Shown: positions 53,187 to 61,679 of the stretch, one piece after another | Layout: each line of letters begins with the position of its first letter | Numbering within the stretch: position 1 is the first letter of the stretch | Source: Candidatus Borrarchaeum weybense | Lineage (GTDB): Archaea > Asgardarchaeota > Sifarchaeia > Borrarchaeales > Borrarchaeaceae | Direction: 5' to 3' | Assembly: GCA_019057385.1 (NCBI GenBank) | Contig: JAHQJS010000008.1 | Coordinates: 140,286-204,285, forward strand | Length of the DNA: 64,000 bases | The notes under the pieces: generated by a model | Seen by the model: only the letters and a program-made list of their open reading frames with translations | Database searches by the model: none | Told to the model about the DNA's origin: nothing | Translations under genes and position numbers: made by a program

Positions 53187-54413
53187 TTAGACATGTCCGC
53201 GTCCAAGACGTTCATGTGCGCCAGTCAGATGAAGTGCAGACTGTGCCGATAACAAACTTATATCTCCAGCCAGTGCCGCTGCCGCGACAATCTCTGCAAA
53301 CCTTTTTCCCATTGCTCCTGGTGGATCACCGGGACCTTGACATCCTATTATAGCAAGTGCCTCACTTTGAGTTGGTAACCCTGTACCTCCACCAAATGTT
53401 CCGGTCTCAAGGGAGGGTATGGTAACAGCTATATATAGATCCCCGTCTTCTGTCACCTCTGGAGTGACAATAGACATGCTTGAATCTGTTATATGCGCTG
53501 CATCCTGACCTGTAGCTAAGAAGATGGCTGCAATAATATTCGCCACATGAGCATTAAATCCTAAAGTTAATGCCTGTGCTCCGCCTAAAAATAATTTTCG
53601 ATAGGCAAGTTCTGCTATACTTTCAGGAGTGGTTTTTAATACATCTTTTACGACTTCTTTCTTCAGGATAACCTCTGAAATCACAGTTTTACCGCGTCCT
53701 AGTATCCAATTAATTGCGCTAGGTTTCTTATCTACACACACATTACCTGATTCACTGATTAATTTTGCATAGGGCTGTTCTTGTGTTATGAAATCGCAAG
53801 CAAATCGAGCACCTCTTGTTACAGTATTCATACCCATTGCGTCATAAGTATTGGCACGAAAACGAAGGAAGACAGTTCTTCCAACTATCCAAGGTTCGAT
53901 ATTTATCAAGTTTAGGAATGGATCAGTATCATCAAAAACCTTGACAATTTCTTGATGATTTTCGCGTACCCAGCTTATAAGTTTATAAGCATGTTCTAAG
54001 TCAGGAACTTTCAAAGCAGGTGCGCGAGTAATTCCATCTCTAATAATTTTAGATTTTGCCCCGCCACTTCGCGTAATAGCAGTACAACCTCTATTCGTAC
54101 TCGCTACGAGTGTACCTTCAGTAGTGGCAAGAGGTATATAAACTTCTTCATCAATATAATCGCCAGTGACTTTAAGAGGACCTGCGATGCCAATCGGAAT
54201 TTGTGCACAACCTATGGAATTTTCTATATTTCTTTTTGCAGTTAAATTCATGTCCATAGAGTAGTTTCCGATATTCTTAAGCGATATGTCTCTCATCTTT
54301 TCTAAAACTTTCCTTCTGATTTCTGAAGCTATATTAACGTCATTTCCAACGTGTTCTTCAATCCTGTAAAACTTGATTTCTCCTTTGATTACTTTATTAA
54401 CAATTTCATCCAT
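53187..54413 (-). CDS. hmgA: Hydroxymethylglutaryl-CoA reductase (class I)
   Basis: A 408-residue class I HMG-CoA reductase producing mevalonate for archaeal isoprenoid lipids. ENSIGCAQIPIGIAGPLKV, the catalytic Glu region PLATTEGTLVAS, Lys region VCVDKKPSAINWILGRGKTV, Asp region IFLATGQDAAHI, Gly-rich TFGGGTGLPTQSEAL, and catalytic His in LTGAHERLGRGHV are all present. Length is typical for archaea. A promoter lies in the 270-bp divergent spacer with the next gene. Confidence 0.95.
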   Translation of the reverse strand: MDEIVNKVIKGEIKFYRIEEHVGNDVNIASEIRRKVLEKMRDISLKNIGNYSMDMNLTAKRNIENSIGCAQIPIGIAGPLKVTGDYIDEEVYIPLATTEGTLVASTNRGCTAITRSGGAKSKIIRDGITRAPALKVPDLEHAYKLISWVRENHQEIVKVFDDTDPFLNLINIEPWIVGRTVFLRFRANTYDAMGMNTVTRGARFACDFITQEQPYAKLISESGNVCVDKKPSAINWILGRGKTVISEVILKKEVVKDVLKTTPESIAELAYRKLFLGGAQALTLGFNAHVANIIAAIFLATGQDAAHITDSSMSIVTPEVTEDGDLYIAVTIPSLETGTFGGGTGLPTQSEALAIIGCQGPGDPPGAMGKRFAEIVAAAALAGDISLLSAQSALHLTGAHERLGRGHV

Positions 54414-54685
54414 TTTTTTCCCCTCAAAAGCGTCTAGACTAGAAATAGTCGTCTTAGGGATATAATTGGTAGATTATTCCAACCTTATAAACTTGTTTCA
54501 TTTCTCATTAGCAATAAATCACATGCAAACTTATCTCATGTCATCGAAAAACTAATCATATTAAACTTAATGATTAATTGCGTCAAATGCGGATTTCATG
54601 CAACATTATAAATGATACAAAAAAGTGTTATAGTGTAAAAACAGAACAAAAGCTTAAGGACAAAAACAGTTAGAGGAAGAAAAAT

Positions 54686-55183
54686 ATGAACAAAACCAAA
54701 CAAGCATATGATCTTGGATTTAAATACGAAAAAGAATATTATGGCTGTTCCCAATGCGTGTTATTAGCGATTCAAGATACTTTTAATTTAGAAAATGAGA
54801 CGGTCTTTAAATCTGCTTCTGGCCTTGCTGCAGGGATTGGCTTGCTGGGATCGGTTTGCGGTGCATTAACAGGTGGCGTAATGGCATTAAGTTTAAAATA
54901 TGGTCGTGATTTACAAGCTTTCAAGGCAGGTGATCCAGAAGGTAAACGTCTCAAGGCTTATGAAAAAGCAAGAAAGTTGTATAAACGCTTTGAAGATGAA
55001 TATGGAAGTGTTATCTGCAAAGATATTCAAAAGAAAATTTTTGGTCGTTCTTATAATTTGAATGATCCGCAAGATTTTAAAGAATTCGAAGAGGCTGGCG
55101 CGCATGTTGATAAATGTCCTGGTGTTGTTGGAAGAGTTGCGCAATGGGTTGCAGAAATAATACTCAAAGATAATGAAAAATAA
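54686..55183 (+). CDS. C_GCAxxG_C_C family putative redox protein
   Basis: A 165-residue protein with the family cysteine pattern: YYGCSQCVLLAI, then GIGLLGSVCGALTGGVMALS (the GCAxxG-like element), then VICKDIQKKIFG and DKCPGVVGRVAQWVAEI. The family is named for its Cys arrangement and is thought to be redox-active, often near electron-transfer genes. It precedes the Fwd block by 50 bp on the same strand. Confidence 0.85.
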   Translation: MNKTKQAYDLGFKYEKEYYGCSQCVLLAIQDTFNLENETVFKSASGLAAGIGLLGSVCGALTGGVMALSLKYGRDLQAFKAGDPEGKRLKAYEKARKLYKRFEDEYGSVICKDIQKKIFGRSYNLNDPQDFKEFEEAGAHVDKCPGVVGRVAQWVAEIILKDNEK

Positions 55184-55232
55184 TTTCTCGAAAAAGGATT
55201 AACAGCCTATTGCCATAATTGAGGGATTGACA

Positions 55233-55631
55233 ATGAGTTTTTTTAAAATGATTACAACAGAGATTGATGTTTTGTTGACCACCGTACGAACCATAGAGCA
55301 AGGTAAAAGTGCTGATTCCGATAAAGAAAGCAAAAAATACTTCGATGAAGCCGCAATCGTGTTGTTACACACAGAAGATATGAAAAAATTAAGTGTAGAA
55401 AATAATAAACCTGTTAAGATACGTACGAAATATGGTGAAGTAGTTGTGAAAGTAAAAGAGTCAGAAGAAACTAAGGAAGGCATCGCATTAATTCCTGTTG
55501 GTCTTTGGGCTAATATGACGATGGGAAATTCAGTTCAAAGTAATGGAATTCCTCTTTTGAAGAATATTCCTGCAACGATCGAATCGACGGATGAATCACC
55601 AGAGGATATACAGCATCTCACAAGCATATGA
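55233..55631 (+). CDS. fwdD: Formylmethanofuran dehydrogenase subunit D
   Basis: A 132-residue molybdopterin-dinucleotide-binding domain protein. AAIVLLHTEDMKKLSVENNK, VKIRTKYGEVVVKVKE and IALIPVGLWANMTMG are FwdD/FmdD-like, corresponding to the C-terminal MPT-binding domain of FDH-type enzymes, split as a separate subunit. It completes the W/Mo active-site subunit FwdB. ATG 55233 is preferred to TTG 55227. The TGA stop lies in the right end of the element that separates it from fwdA. Confidence 0.85.
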   Translation: MSFFKMITTEIDVLLTTVRTIEQGKSADSDKESKKYFDEAAIVLLHTEDMKKLSVENNKPVKIRTKYGEVVVKVKESEETKEGIALIPVGLWANMTMGNSVQSNGIPLLKNIPATIESTDESPEDIQHLTSI

Positions 55632-55827
55632 GCTACCTCGTGCTAAAGCATCGCGGCTTCCTGCTTCAACGACAGACGCGATCCCCTTGCGGGTTACGGA
55701 GGTCTTATCTCCACAGGCGTAAATTCCCTACGCCCCGTAGGTACTCATCAAGAGTATGACCTATACACTATATAAACACAACTACAGCAATTCATCACCA
55801 CGCTGAAGCTGTGGTGCTTTCTTGCTT
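55628..55827 (-). mobile_element. TnpB-type element, ORF-less (family C), between fwdD and fwdA
   Basis: About 200 bp: right end TGAGCTACCTCGTGC, core GGGTTACGGAGGTCTTATCT with CCACAGGCGT, hairpin CCTACGCCCCGTAGG, left end GCAATTCATCACCACGC with hairpin and TTTCTTGCTT. Near-reverse-complement of 21845-22040. It interrupts the fwdD-fwdA spacing and provides the fwdD stop codon. Confidence 0.75.
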
Positions 55828-55864
55828 TTCTTCATGTAAAAGCCCCGAAGGTAGGTACACTGAC

Positions 55865-57535
55865 ATGGCAGATTCTATATTAATTAAGAACGGATATGTT
55901 TATGATCCTATTAATAATATCAATGGAGAAACTTTAGATATTTCAATTAAAGATAGGAAAATTGTAGAAAAAGCATCTGCAAACGCTGAAGTCATAGACG
56001 CATCGAATATGATTGTCATGCCCGGTGCGATAGATATTCATACGCATATAAGTTCTCAAACTGTAAATTTTGGACGAATGTTTACAAAGCCACCTTCACA
56101 GCCTCTTTATACAACCTCTCAGATTGGTCATGAATATATTAAACAAGGGTATACGCTATTCATTGAGGCTGCAGTTGCTGCTCACTTGGCAAGGCACACA
56201 CATTTAGAATTTCAAGATATCCCTTTTGTTGATAAGGCATTTTTAGTTCTTGTTGGCTCAGATTCTCACGTGATGAATTTTCTAAAAAAGGACAGAATCG
56301 AAGAGTGTGCCGCTTATCTTTCTTGGCTTCTTAAATCAGTTAAAGGATATGGATTAAAGTTAGCAAATCCTGGCGGGGCCGAAATGTGGGCTTGGGGAAA
56401 AGACACAGATTCGCTCGAAAAACAAATTTTAGGCTATGAATTAAATCCACTTGATATTGTTACAGGTCTTGTAAAAGTCAATGAATTGCTAAATTTGCCA
56501 CATTCTATACATATTCATCCAAACCAGGCAGGGCGTCCTGGTAATATTGATACAACAATACAAACGTTGGAATCTATTCAAAATATTGAAAAAAGTAGTC
56601 AGGTAAGCAGAAATCAATTAATTCATCTTGCTCATGCTCAACTTCACAGTTACGGAGGCCAGGACTGGGAAAATTTTGAATCAAAAAGCCAAACTATAGT
56701 AGATTATATGAATACACATGAACAGGTTGAACTTGATATTGGCCAAATTACGTTTCATACATCAACTGCTATTTTTCCAGATGGAAATTATGCCTATTAT
56801 CTTGCAAAAATGGCAAATAATCGATGGATAAGCCATAATATCGAGTTACAAGGGGGTTTTGGAGCAATTACCCTTAATTTCTCTCCTGAACACTATATTG
56901 ATGCCATAAAATGGACCATAGGACTTGAAATTGCGTTGCAAGTGACTAACCCTTGGCAGGTTCAATTATCAACAGATCATCCTAATATGGGTCTAGTGAC
57001 TGATTATCCGAAGGTTATTAGTTGGCTGATAAGTAAACTCGCTAGAGATGAGATAGTCGACACGCTTCATCCTGATGTTCAGACTAATGCGATACTCCCA
57101 CACCTTGAACGTGAATATTCACTTCTTGAAATTGCTATAATCACTCGTGCTAGCCAAACGAAGTCATTAGGTCTCGACATACAAAGAGGTCACTTAGGAA
57201 TCGGTGCCCTTGCTGATGTAGTTGTATATAATTTTGATCCAAAAGCCAATGATCCCTCTAAGGAGTACAAATTATTAGAAAAGGCGTTTTCACATGCCGA
57301 ATATGTTATAAAACGCGGCAACCCAATCATAAAAAAGAAAATAATAGATCCAAATGTTTTCACAGGATCAACGCTCTGGGTGGATGCAAAGGTTAATGAA
57401 GACTTAGGAAACATGACGTTAGAAAACCTGGAGAGTAAATTAGAGCGTTATTCTTCAATAAATACACCCAATTTGTACGTGGATTCTTCCTACCTCAAGA
57501 ACTCGGAAAAAATAATGATACAGAGCAACCTATAA
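55865..57535 (+). CDS. fwdA: Formylmethanofuran dehydrogenase subunit A
   Basis: A 556-residue amidohydrolase-fold subunit. Metal ligands: MPGAIDIHTHISS near residue 60, IHIHPNQAGRPGN near 220, LIHLAHAQLHSYGG near 260, and LSTDHPNMGLVTDYPK near 380. In the enzyme this subunit hydrolyses/condenses formyl-methanofuran, linked by a channel to the W/Mo formate site. Length matches FwdA. ATG 55865 after gaaggtagg is used; the frame extends further upstream into the transposon left end. Confidence 0.93.
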   Translation: MADSILIKNGYVYDPINNINGETLDISIKDRKIVEKASANAEVIDASNMIVMPGAIDIHTHISSQTVNFGRMFTKPPSQPLYTTSQIGHEYIKQGYTLFIEAAVAAHLARHTHLEFQDIPFVDKAFLVLVGSDSHVMNFLKKDRIEECAAYLSWLLKSVKGYGLKLANPGGAEMWAWGKDTDSLEKQILGYELNPLDIVTGLVKVNELLNLPHSIHIHPNQAGRPGNIDTTIQTLESIQNIEKSSQVSRNQLIHLAHAQLHSYGGQDWENFESKSQTIVDYMNTHEQVELDIGQITFHTSTAIFPDGNYAYYLAKMANNRWISHNIELQGGFGAITLNFSPEHYIDAIKWTIGLEIALQVTNPWQVQLSTDHPNMGLVTDYPKVISWLISKLARDEIVDTLHPDVQTNAILPHLEREYSLLEIAIITRASQTKSLGLDIQRGHLGIGALADVVVYNFDPKANDPSKEYKLLEKAFSHAEYVIKRGNPIIKKKIIDPNVFTGSTLWVDAKVNEDLGNMTLENLESKLERYSSINTPNLYVDSSYLKNSEKIMIQSNL

Positions 57536-57571
57536 CTGATATTTATATCTATGATCTTAAAACTGCATTTC

Positions 57572-58504
57572 TTAGTCTTTTTCATTTTTTAACTTCTTTT
57601 TACTCCTTAAAAACGAATTTAGTGCTTTTTCTGTGTCTCCCTTTTCGGTTAAATGACGTATTTTAATGCCTTTCCTGCTTTGCAAATGCTTCTCTATCTC
57701 TTCAATTTTCTCTTTTAACAACTTTTTACATTCTTTTGGTATTTCTGGTATTTCTTCTGGCGGTTTTTTAACTAATGGCTTTTCTTCTTTCTCGTATTCA
57801 ATTATCCGTGATAAATCAATCTCTTTTGCCTTTCCTATTAACTTCTCAAAGGCCTCTTTCCAAGCATTCATCCATGGCACATCTGGTATCTCCGTATACT
57901 TCACTTTGGTTCGTTTTACTTCAATCAGTTTTTCAGGACAAGCATTGACACACGCGCCACAGAAGGTACAATCCTCTTCCCTTACGCGTATCTTGTCTCC
58001 TGTCTTTTCTTCGATGTCTTTTGGGATGTACCAGCACGATTCGTCCACCGGACAGATATTAATACACGCTTTACATGCCGATGGATCACATTTTTCAAGA
58101 TTATATACCGCTATAGTGCCCTCAAGGAATTTGGAGTCTTTCATCACTTTGGGATAATCTAAGTCATCAATAGTTTCTTCATCGAACTTACATTCAAGAG
58201 CGTCTTCAGGACAGATTATCGCACATAAACCACAGAACACACATTTATCTTGGTCGATCATGATTAGGGGAACGGTTCCTCTCTCAAACTCTCCCGTAGC
58301 TACCTCTACTACAGGCCCCATCTCTATGGCGTCGACTGGACAAACAATCTTACATAATTCACAGCCTATGCATTTTTCAATTTTTAGCTCTAGATTTTTG
58401 GTTTTCTTCTTATCGTCAGTCCGTAGATGTTTCCATTTGTATTCCATTTCTTCTTCTGTTACATCCATATCAATTTCTGGTGAATCTGTGCCCATAAATA
58501 TCAC
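57572..58504 (-). CDS. Polyferredoxin (four [4Fe-4S] motifs) linked to HdrA
   Basis: A 310-residue iron-sulfur protein. Cluster motifs CIGCELCKIVCPVDAIE, CVFCGLCAIICPEDALE, CDPSACKACINICPVDESC and CTFCGACVNACPEKLIE occupy about residues 45-210; a Lys/Glu-rich helical tail follows. FwdF-like proteins of this kind pass electrons between Fwd and heterodisulfide-reductase-like modules. The start overlaps the hdrA stop by 4 bp, so they are translationally coupled. Confidence 0.85.
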   Translation of the reverse strand: MIFMGTDSPEIDMDVTEEEMEYKWKHLRTDDKKKTKNLELKIEKCIGCELCKIVCPVDAIEMGPVVEVATGEFERGTVPLIMIDQDKCVFCGLCAIICPEDALECKFDEETIDDLDYPKVMKDSKFLEGTIAVYNLEKCDPSACKACINICPVDESCWYIPKDIEEKTGDKIRVREEDCTFCGACVNACPEKLIEVKRTKVKYTEIPDVPWMNAWKEAFEKLIGKAKEIDLSRIIEYEKEEKPLVKKPPEEIPEIPKECKKLLKEKIEEIEKHLQSRKGIKIRHLTEKGDTEKALNSFLRSKKKLKNEKD

Positions 58505-60867
58505 CTAATTCTCGTTTCTGTCACTAATTCGGCGCCAACTGGCTTAAATTGCTCAATTTCATCTACAAACTCTCTTATTAATTTTGAGAGTTTTTTGCCT
58601 TCACTTGCAGATACGCTCACAATTTTCACGCGTTTTGAATTTATACCTACTACTTCTAAAATTTCTTTAAGCGCATTAATTCGTCTTTCGGCTTTCATAA
58701 AGCCAGTGTTATAATGACAATCTCCAGGATAACATCCCATAATGAGAACTCCATCTGAACCTTTTTTTAGGGCTTCTAAAACGAAAACTGGGCTTACTCT
58801 TGCCGAACACATCACCTTTATGATTCGAATATTGGTTGGATAATTTGTTCTTGAGATTCCAGCGTTATCCGCGGCTGCGTAGGCGCACCAGTTGCATAGG
58901 AAACCAACTATCAGAGGAAATTCACTTTTATTTTCAAGAGCCGCATCAACCTGAGCGAGTATTTGTTGATCAGTGAAGTTTCTTATCTGAAGTGCCCCTG
59001 TTGCACAGGCAGCGGCGCATGCACCACATCCTCTGCAAGCAACTTCGTCAACTTCAATACTTTTATCTGAATTCACTTTTATTGCACCATAGTCACAGAC
59101 ATGTTCACAGATTTTACAAGCAAAACACAAATCCGGATCTATAACTGGCACAAATGGATCTAATTCTACTTCTCCTTGGGATAAAGTTGTTGCTTTAAGT
59201 GCTGCTGCGCTTGCTTGTGTTGTTGAACTTTCTATAGATTTTGGAGAATGGGCACATCCGACTACATAAAAACCTGGTATTTGTGAGTCAATTGGTCGGA
59301 GTTTGGGATGTCCTTCTAAATAAAAACCATCTTCACTTCGAGGGATGCCAAGGATTGAACTCATTTTTTCAGCATCTTTTGGAGGAGTAAGTCCAACCGA
59401 TAAGACAACCATATCTGCCTCCACTTGAAGATGTTTTCCAATATCAGTATCATATACGTTTAATGTAAGTACCTTATTATTTGGTAGCTCTTGAATCTCA
59501 GAAGGTTGTCCACGAACAAATATGACTCCTTTTTCTCTCATAGTCTGATAAAATTCTTCATAGCGTTTTCCGAATGCCCTGATATCTATGTAGCAGATGT
59601 ATATCTTTACAGAGTCTCCTAAGCGCTCTATTATTGAATTTGTTTGTTTCAATGCATACATGCAGCAAACTTGTGAGCAATATTCATTCGTATTCTTGTC
59701 ACGTGAGCCCACACATTGTACAAAGACTACAGTTTTTGGGGGTTGACCATTGGAAGGTCGAATGATATCTCCTTCTGTGGGTCCAGAAGGACTAAGCATT
59801 CTTTCTAATTCTAAAGATGTTAAAACGTTGGAATATCTGCCATATCCCAATTCTGGGATTTTATGTGCATCAAAAGGCTCATAACCCGTGGCAACTATTA
59901 CCGCACCAACTTTCACATCGAAGGTCTTTGGTTTTTGGTCAAATCGGATCGCGTTCCTCTCGCAATAAGCTTCGCAATTACGACAGCCTATGCAACTGTC
60001 AGGATCAATTTTGTAGATAAATGGGACTGCTTGAGGAAATGGAATATATATAGCCTTCCGCAAACCTAACTTTAGATCAAATTCATTGGGGACTTCGACA
60101 GGACAATTTGGGACACAATCTCCACAGCCAGTACATTCGTCAGGATCCACATAAATGGGATTTCTTCTAATTTTCACGCTAAAATTCCCTATACCTCCCC
60201 TTACCTCCAATACCTCAGAGTTGGTATACAACTCAATATTTGGATGCTGGTAAACTTCAACCATTAGTGGGGCAAGAATACAGATCGAGCAATCATTAGT
60301 TGGAAAGACTTTATCGAACATTGCCATATGACCACCGATGGTCGGCTCTTTCTCGACTAAATGCACTTTATGTCCGAGATCCGCCAAATCCAACGCTGAT
60401 CGTATACCCGCGACGCCTCCTCCAATAATCAAAAACTCATTTTCAACGGGGATCTTGATGGCGCTGAAGGGTTGCAATAAGGTTGCTTTTGCGATGCCCA
60501 TCGCAACTAGATCAATAACTTTCTCCGTAGCACGGTCGGGGTCATGACTGTGAACCCATGAACCTTGTTCTCTAATATTTACTATTTCCAATAGATATGG
60601 ATTTAGTCCAGCTTCTTCTAGCGTCTTTCTGAAGAGAGATTCATGTAGATTTGGTGTACATGCCGCTATTACAATTCTGTCGAGTTGATTCTCAATAATT
60701 TCCTCTTGTATTAACTTCAGTCCAGGATCTGCACACAGAAATGTATCCGCTTTAATAAAGATGCCCATATTCGTGAAATGATCTACGACTTCCTTGATAT
60801 TAATGACCTCAGCTATATTCTTACCGCAATGACAAATGAACACTCCAACCTTTGGATCCGCTTTCAT
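58501..60867 (-). CDS. hdrA: HdrA-like flavoprotein fused to MvhD-type domain
   Basis: A 788-residue electron-bifurcation-type flavoprotein. N-terminal VGVFICHCGKNIAEVI; FAD-binding FLIIGGGVAGIRSALDLADL; internal cluster motifs CTGCGDCVPNCPVEVP and CIGCRNCEAYCERNA; HdrA signature VQCVGSRDKNTNEYCSQVCC; two ferredoxin motifs CFACKICEHVCDYGAI and CRGCGACAAACATGAL; then an MvhD/FrhD-like end (VGFLCNWCAYAAADNAGISR; GVLIMGCYPGDCHYNTG). The MvhD fusion dispenses with a separate delta subunit. No HdrB or HdrC lies in the window. Confidence 0.93.
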   Translation of the reverse strand: MKADPKVGVFICHCGKNIAEVINIKEVVDHFTNMGIFIKADTFLCADPGLKLIQEEIIENQLDRIVIAACTPNLHESLFRKTLEEAGLNPYLLEIVNIREQGSWVHSHDPDRATEKVIDLVAMGIAKATLLQPFSAIKIPVENEFLIIGGGVAGIRSALDLADLGHKVHLVEKEPTIGGHMAMFDKVFPTNDCSICILAPLMVEVYQHPNIELYTNSEVLEVRGGIGNFSVKIRRNPIYVDPDECTGCGDCVPNCPVEVPNEFDLKLGLRKAIYIPFPQAVPFIYKIDPDSCIGCRNCEAYCERNAIRFDQKPKTFDVKVGAVIVATGYEPFDAHKIPELGYGRYSNVLTSLELERMLSPSGPTEGDIIRPSNGQPPKTVVFVQCVGSRDKNTNEYCSQVCCMYALKQTNSIIERLGDSVKIYICYIDIRAFGKRYEEFYQTMREKGVIFVRGQPSEIQELPNNKVLTLNVYDTDIGKHLQVEADMVVLSVGLTPPKDAEKMSSILGIPRSEDGFYLEGHPKLRPIDSQIPGFYVVGCAHSPKSIESSTTQASAAALKATTLSQGEVELDPFVPVIDPDLCFACKICEHVCDYGAIKVNSDKSIEVDEVACRGCGACAAACATGALQIRNFTDQQILAQVDAALENKSEFPLIVGFLCNWCAYAAADNAGISRTNYPTNIRIIKVMCSARVSPVFVLEALKKGSDGVLIMGCYPGDCHYNTGFMKAERRINALKEILEVVGINSKRVKIVSVSASEGKKLSKLIREFVDEIEQFKPVGAELVTETRIR

Positions 60868-61184
60868 ACTTAACCTCTCTTATAATGCCTTTTAGTCTTG
60901 ATGACGCTTTGTTAGCCATTCTTAGTGCACAATGGGTGATGTTTAATCATTATAGTAATTATTCTCGATTTCTCTTAGCCTTCAATCTTTAAATGACATT
61001 CGATTTTGGCACCTGAATGTTCGTTATAAATATTGCAAAATACTATGAGGATTATTTTCACTAATCTTTAAAATGACAGATGCATCTAAATTATAAAATT
61101 CTTATAGTGTTGCTTGAAAGGTAACTTTATTCAATACCCTTGCGGTGCATAAAGTGTCTACATAAATCCATTGAGGTAACAAGA
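60868..61184. promoter_or_regulatory. Divergent promoter region hdrA / fwd ferredoxin
   Basis: 317 bp without a gene. TATA-like TTATAAATATTGC at about 61023-61035 faces the ferredoxin gene, and a ggtgatg stretch lies nearby. No larger repeat recognised. Confidence 0.45.
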
Positions 61185-61670
61185 ATGTCTGAAAAGAAGC
61201 GCCTAAATGCAATGATGATTTATAAACTGCTCCCTCAAACTAACTGTCGAATTTGCGGCGAACCAAATTGCATGGCATTTGCAGTTAAATTACTTAACCG
61301 TTCAGTAGAACTCAAGCAATGTACACCGCTCTTCGAAGAAGAACAATATGCAGAAAAGGCGGAAAAACTCAAAGAACTGGTTGCTCCACTTGAACTGGCG
61401 AAAGAAACTGGGATCATTTTAGAGGAAGAAAAATGCATTGGATGTGGTAATTGTGTTGTTTGCTGCCCAGCGAATGCAGCTATTGCGCCAGAAACTTCTG
61501 GGGGCAAAGGCATCAAAGATGAAACAAATCCCGATCTCATATTCATTGTGGAAAAAGGTGTAGCAAAAATCTGTAAGCTTGAAAAGTGCCGTAGATACGA
61601 ACCGCCTCGAACATCATGCAGGGTTTGCGAAATTTTATGCCCAACGAAAGCAATTGAAATACTTCAATGA
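61185..61670 (+). CDS. FwdG-like ferredoxin with Fe-S (PF04060-like) domain
   Basis: About 161 residues. N-terminal MIYKLLPQTNCRICGEPNCMAFAVKLLN gives the C-x2-C-x4-C pattern of the CODH/acetyl-CoA synthase-type Fe-S domain. Then CIGCGNCVVCCPANAAIAPE and CKLEKCRRYEPPRTSCRVCE with ILCPTKAIE are two ferredoxin clusters. Adjacent to fwdB (10 bp apart) it is probably the electron-delivery subunit of formylmethanofuran dehydrogenase. ATG 61185 follows gaggtaac. Confidence 0.82.
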   Translation: MSEKKRLNAMMIYKLLPQTNCRICGEPNCMAFAVKLLNRSVELKQCTPLFEEEQYAEKAEKLKELVAPLELAKETGIILEEEKCIGCGNCVVCCPANAAIAPETSGGKGIKDETNPDLIFIVEKGVAKICKLEKCRRYEPPRTSCRVCEILCPTKAIEILQ

Positions 61671-61679
61671 GTTGATTAT

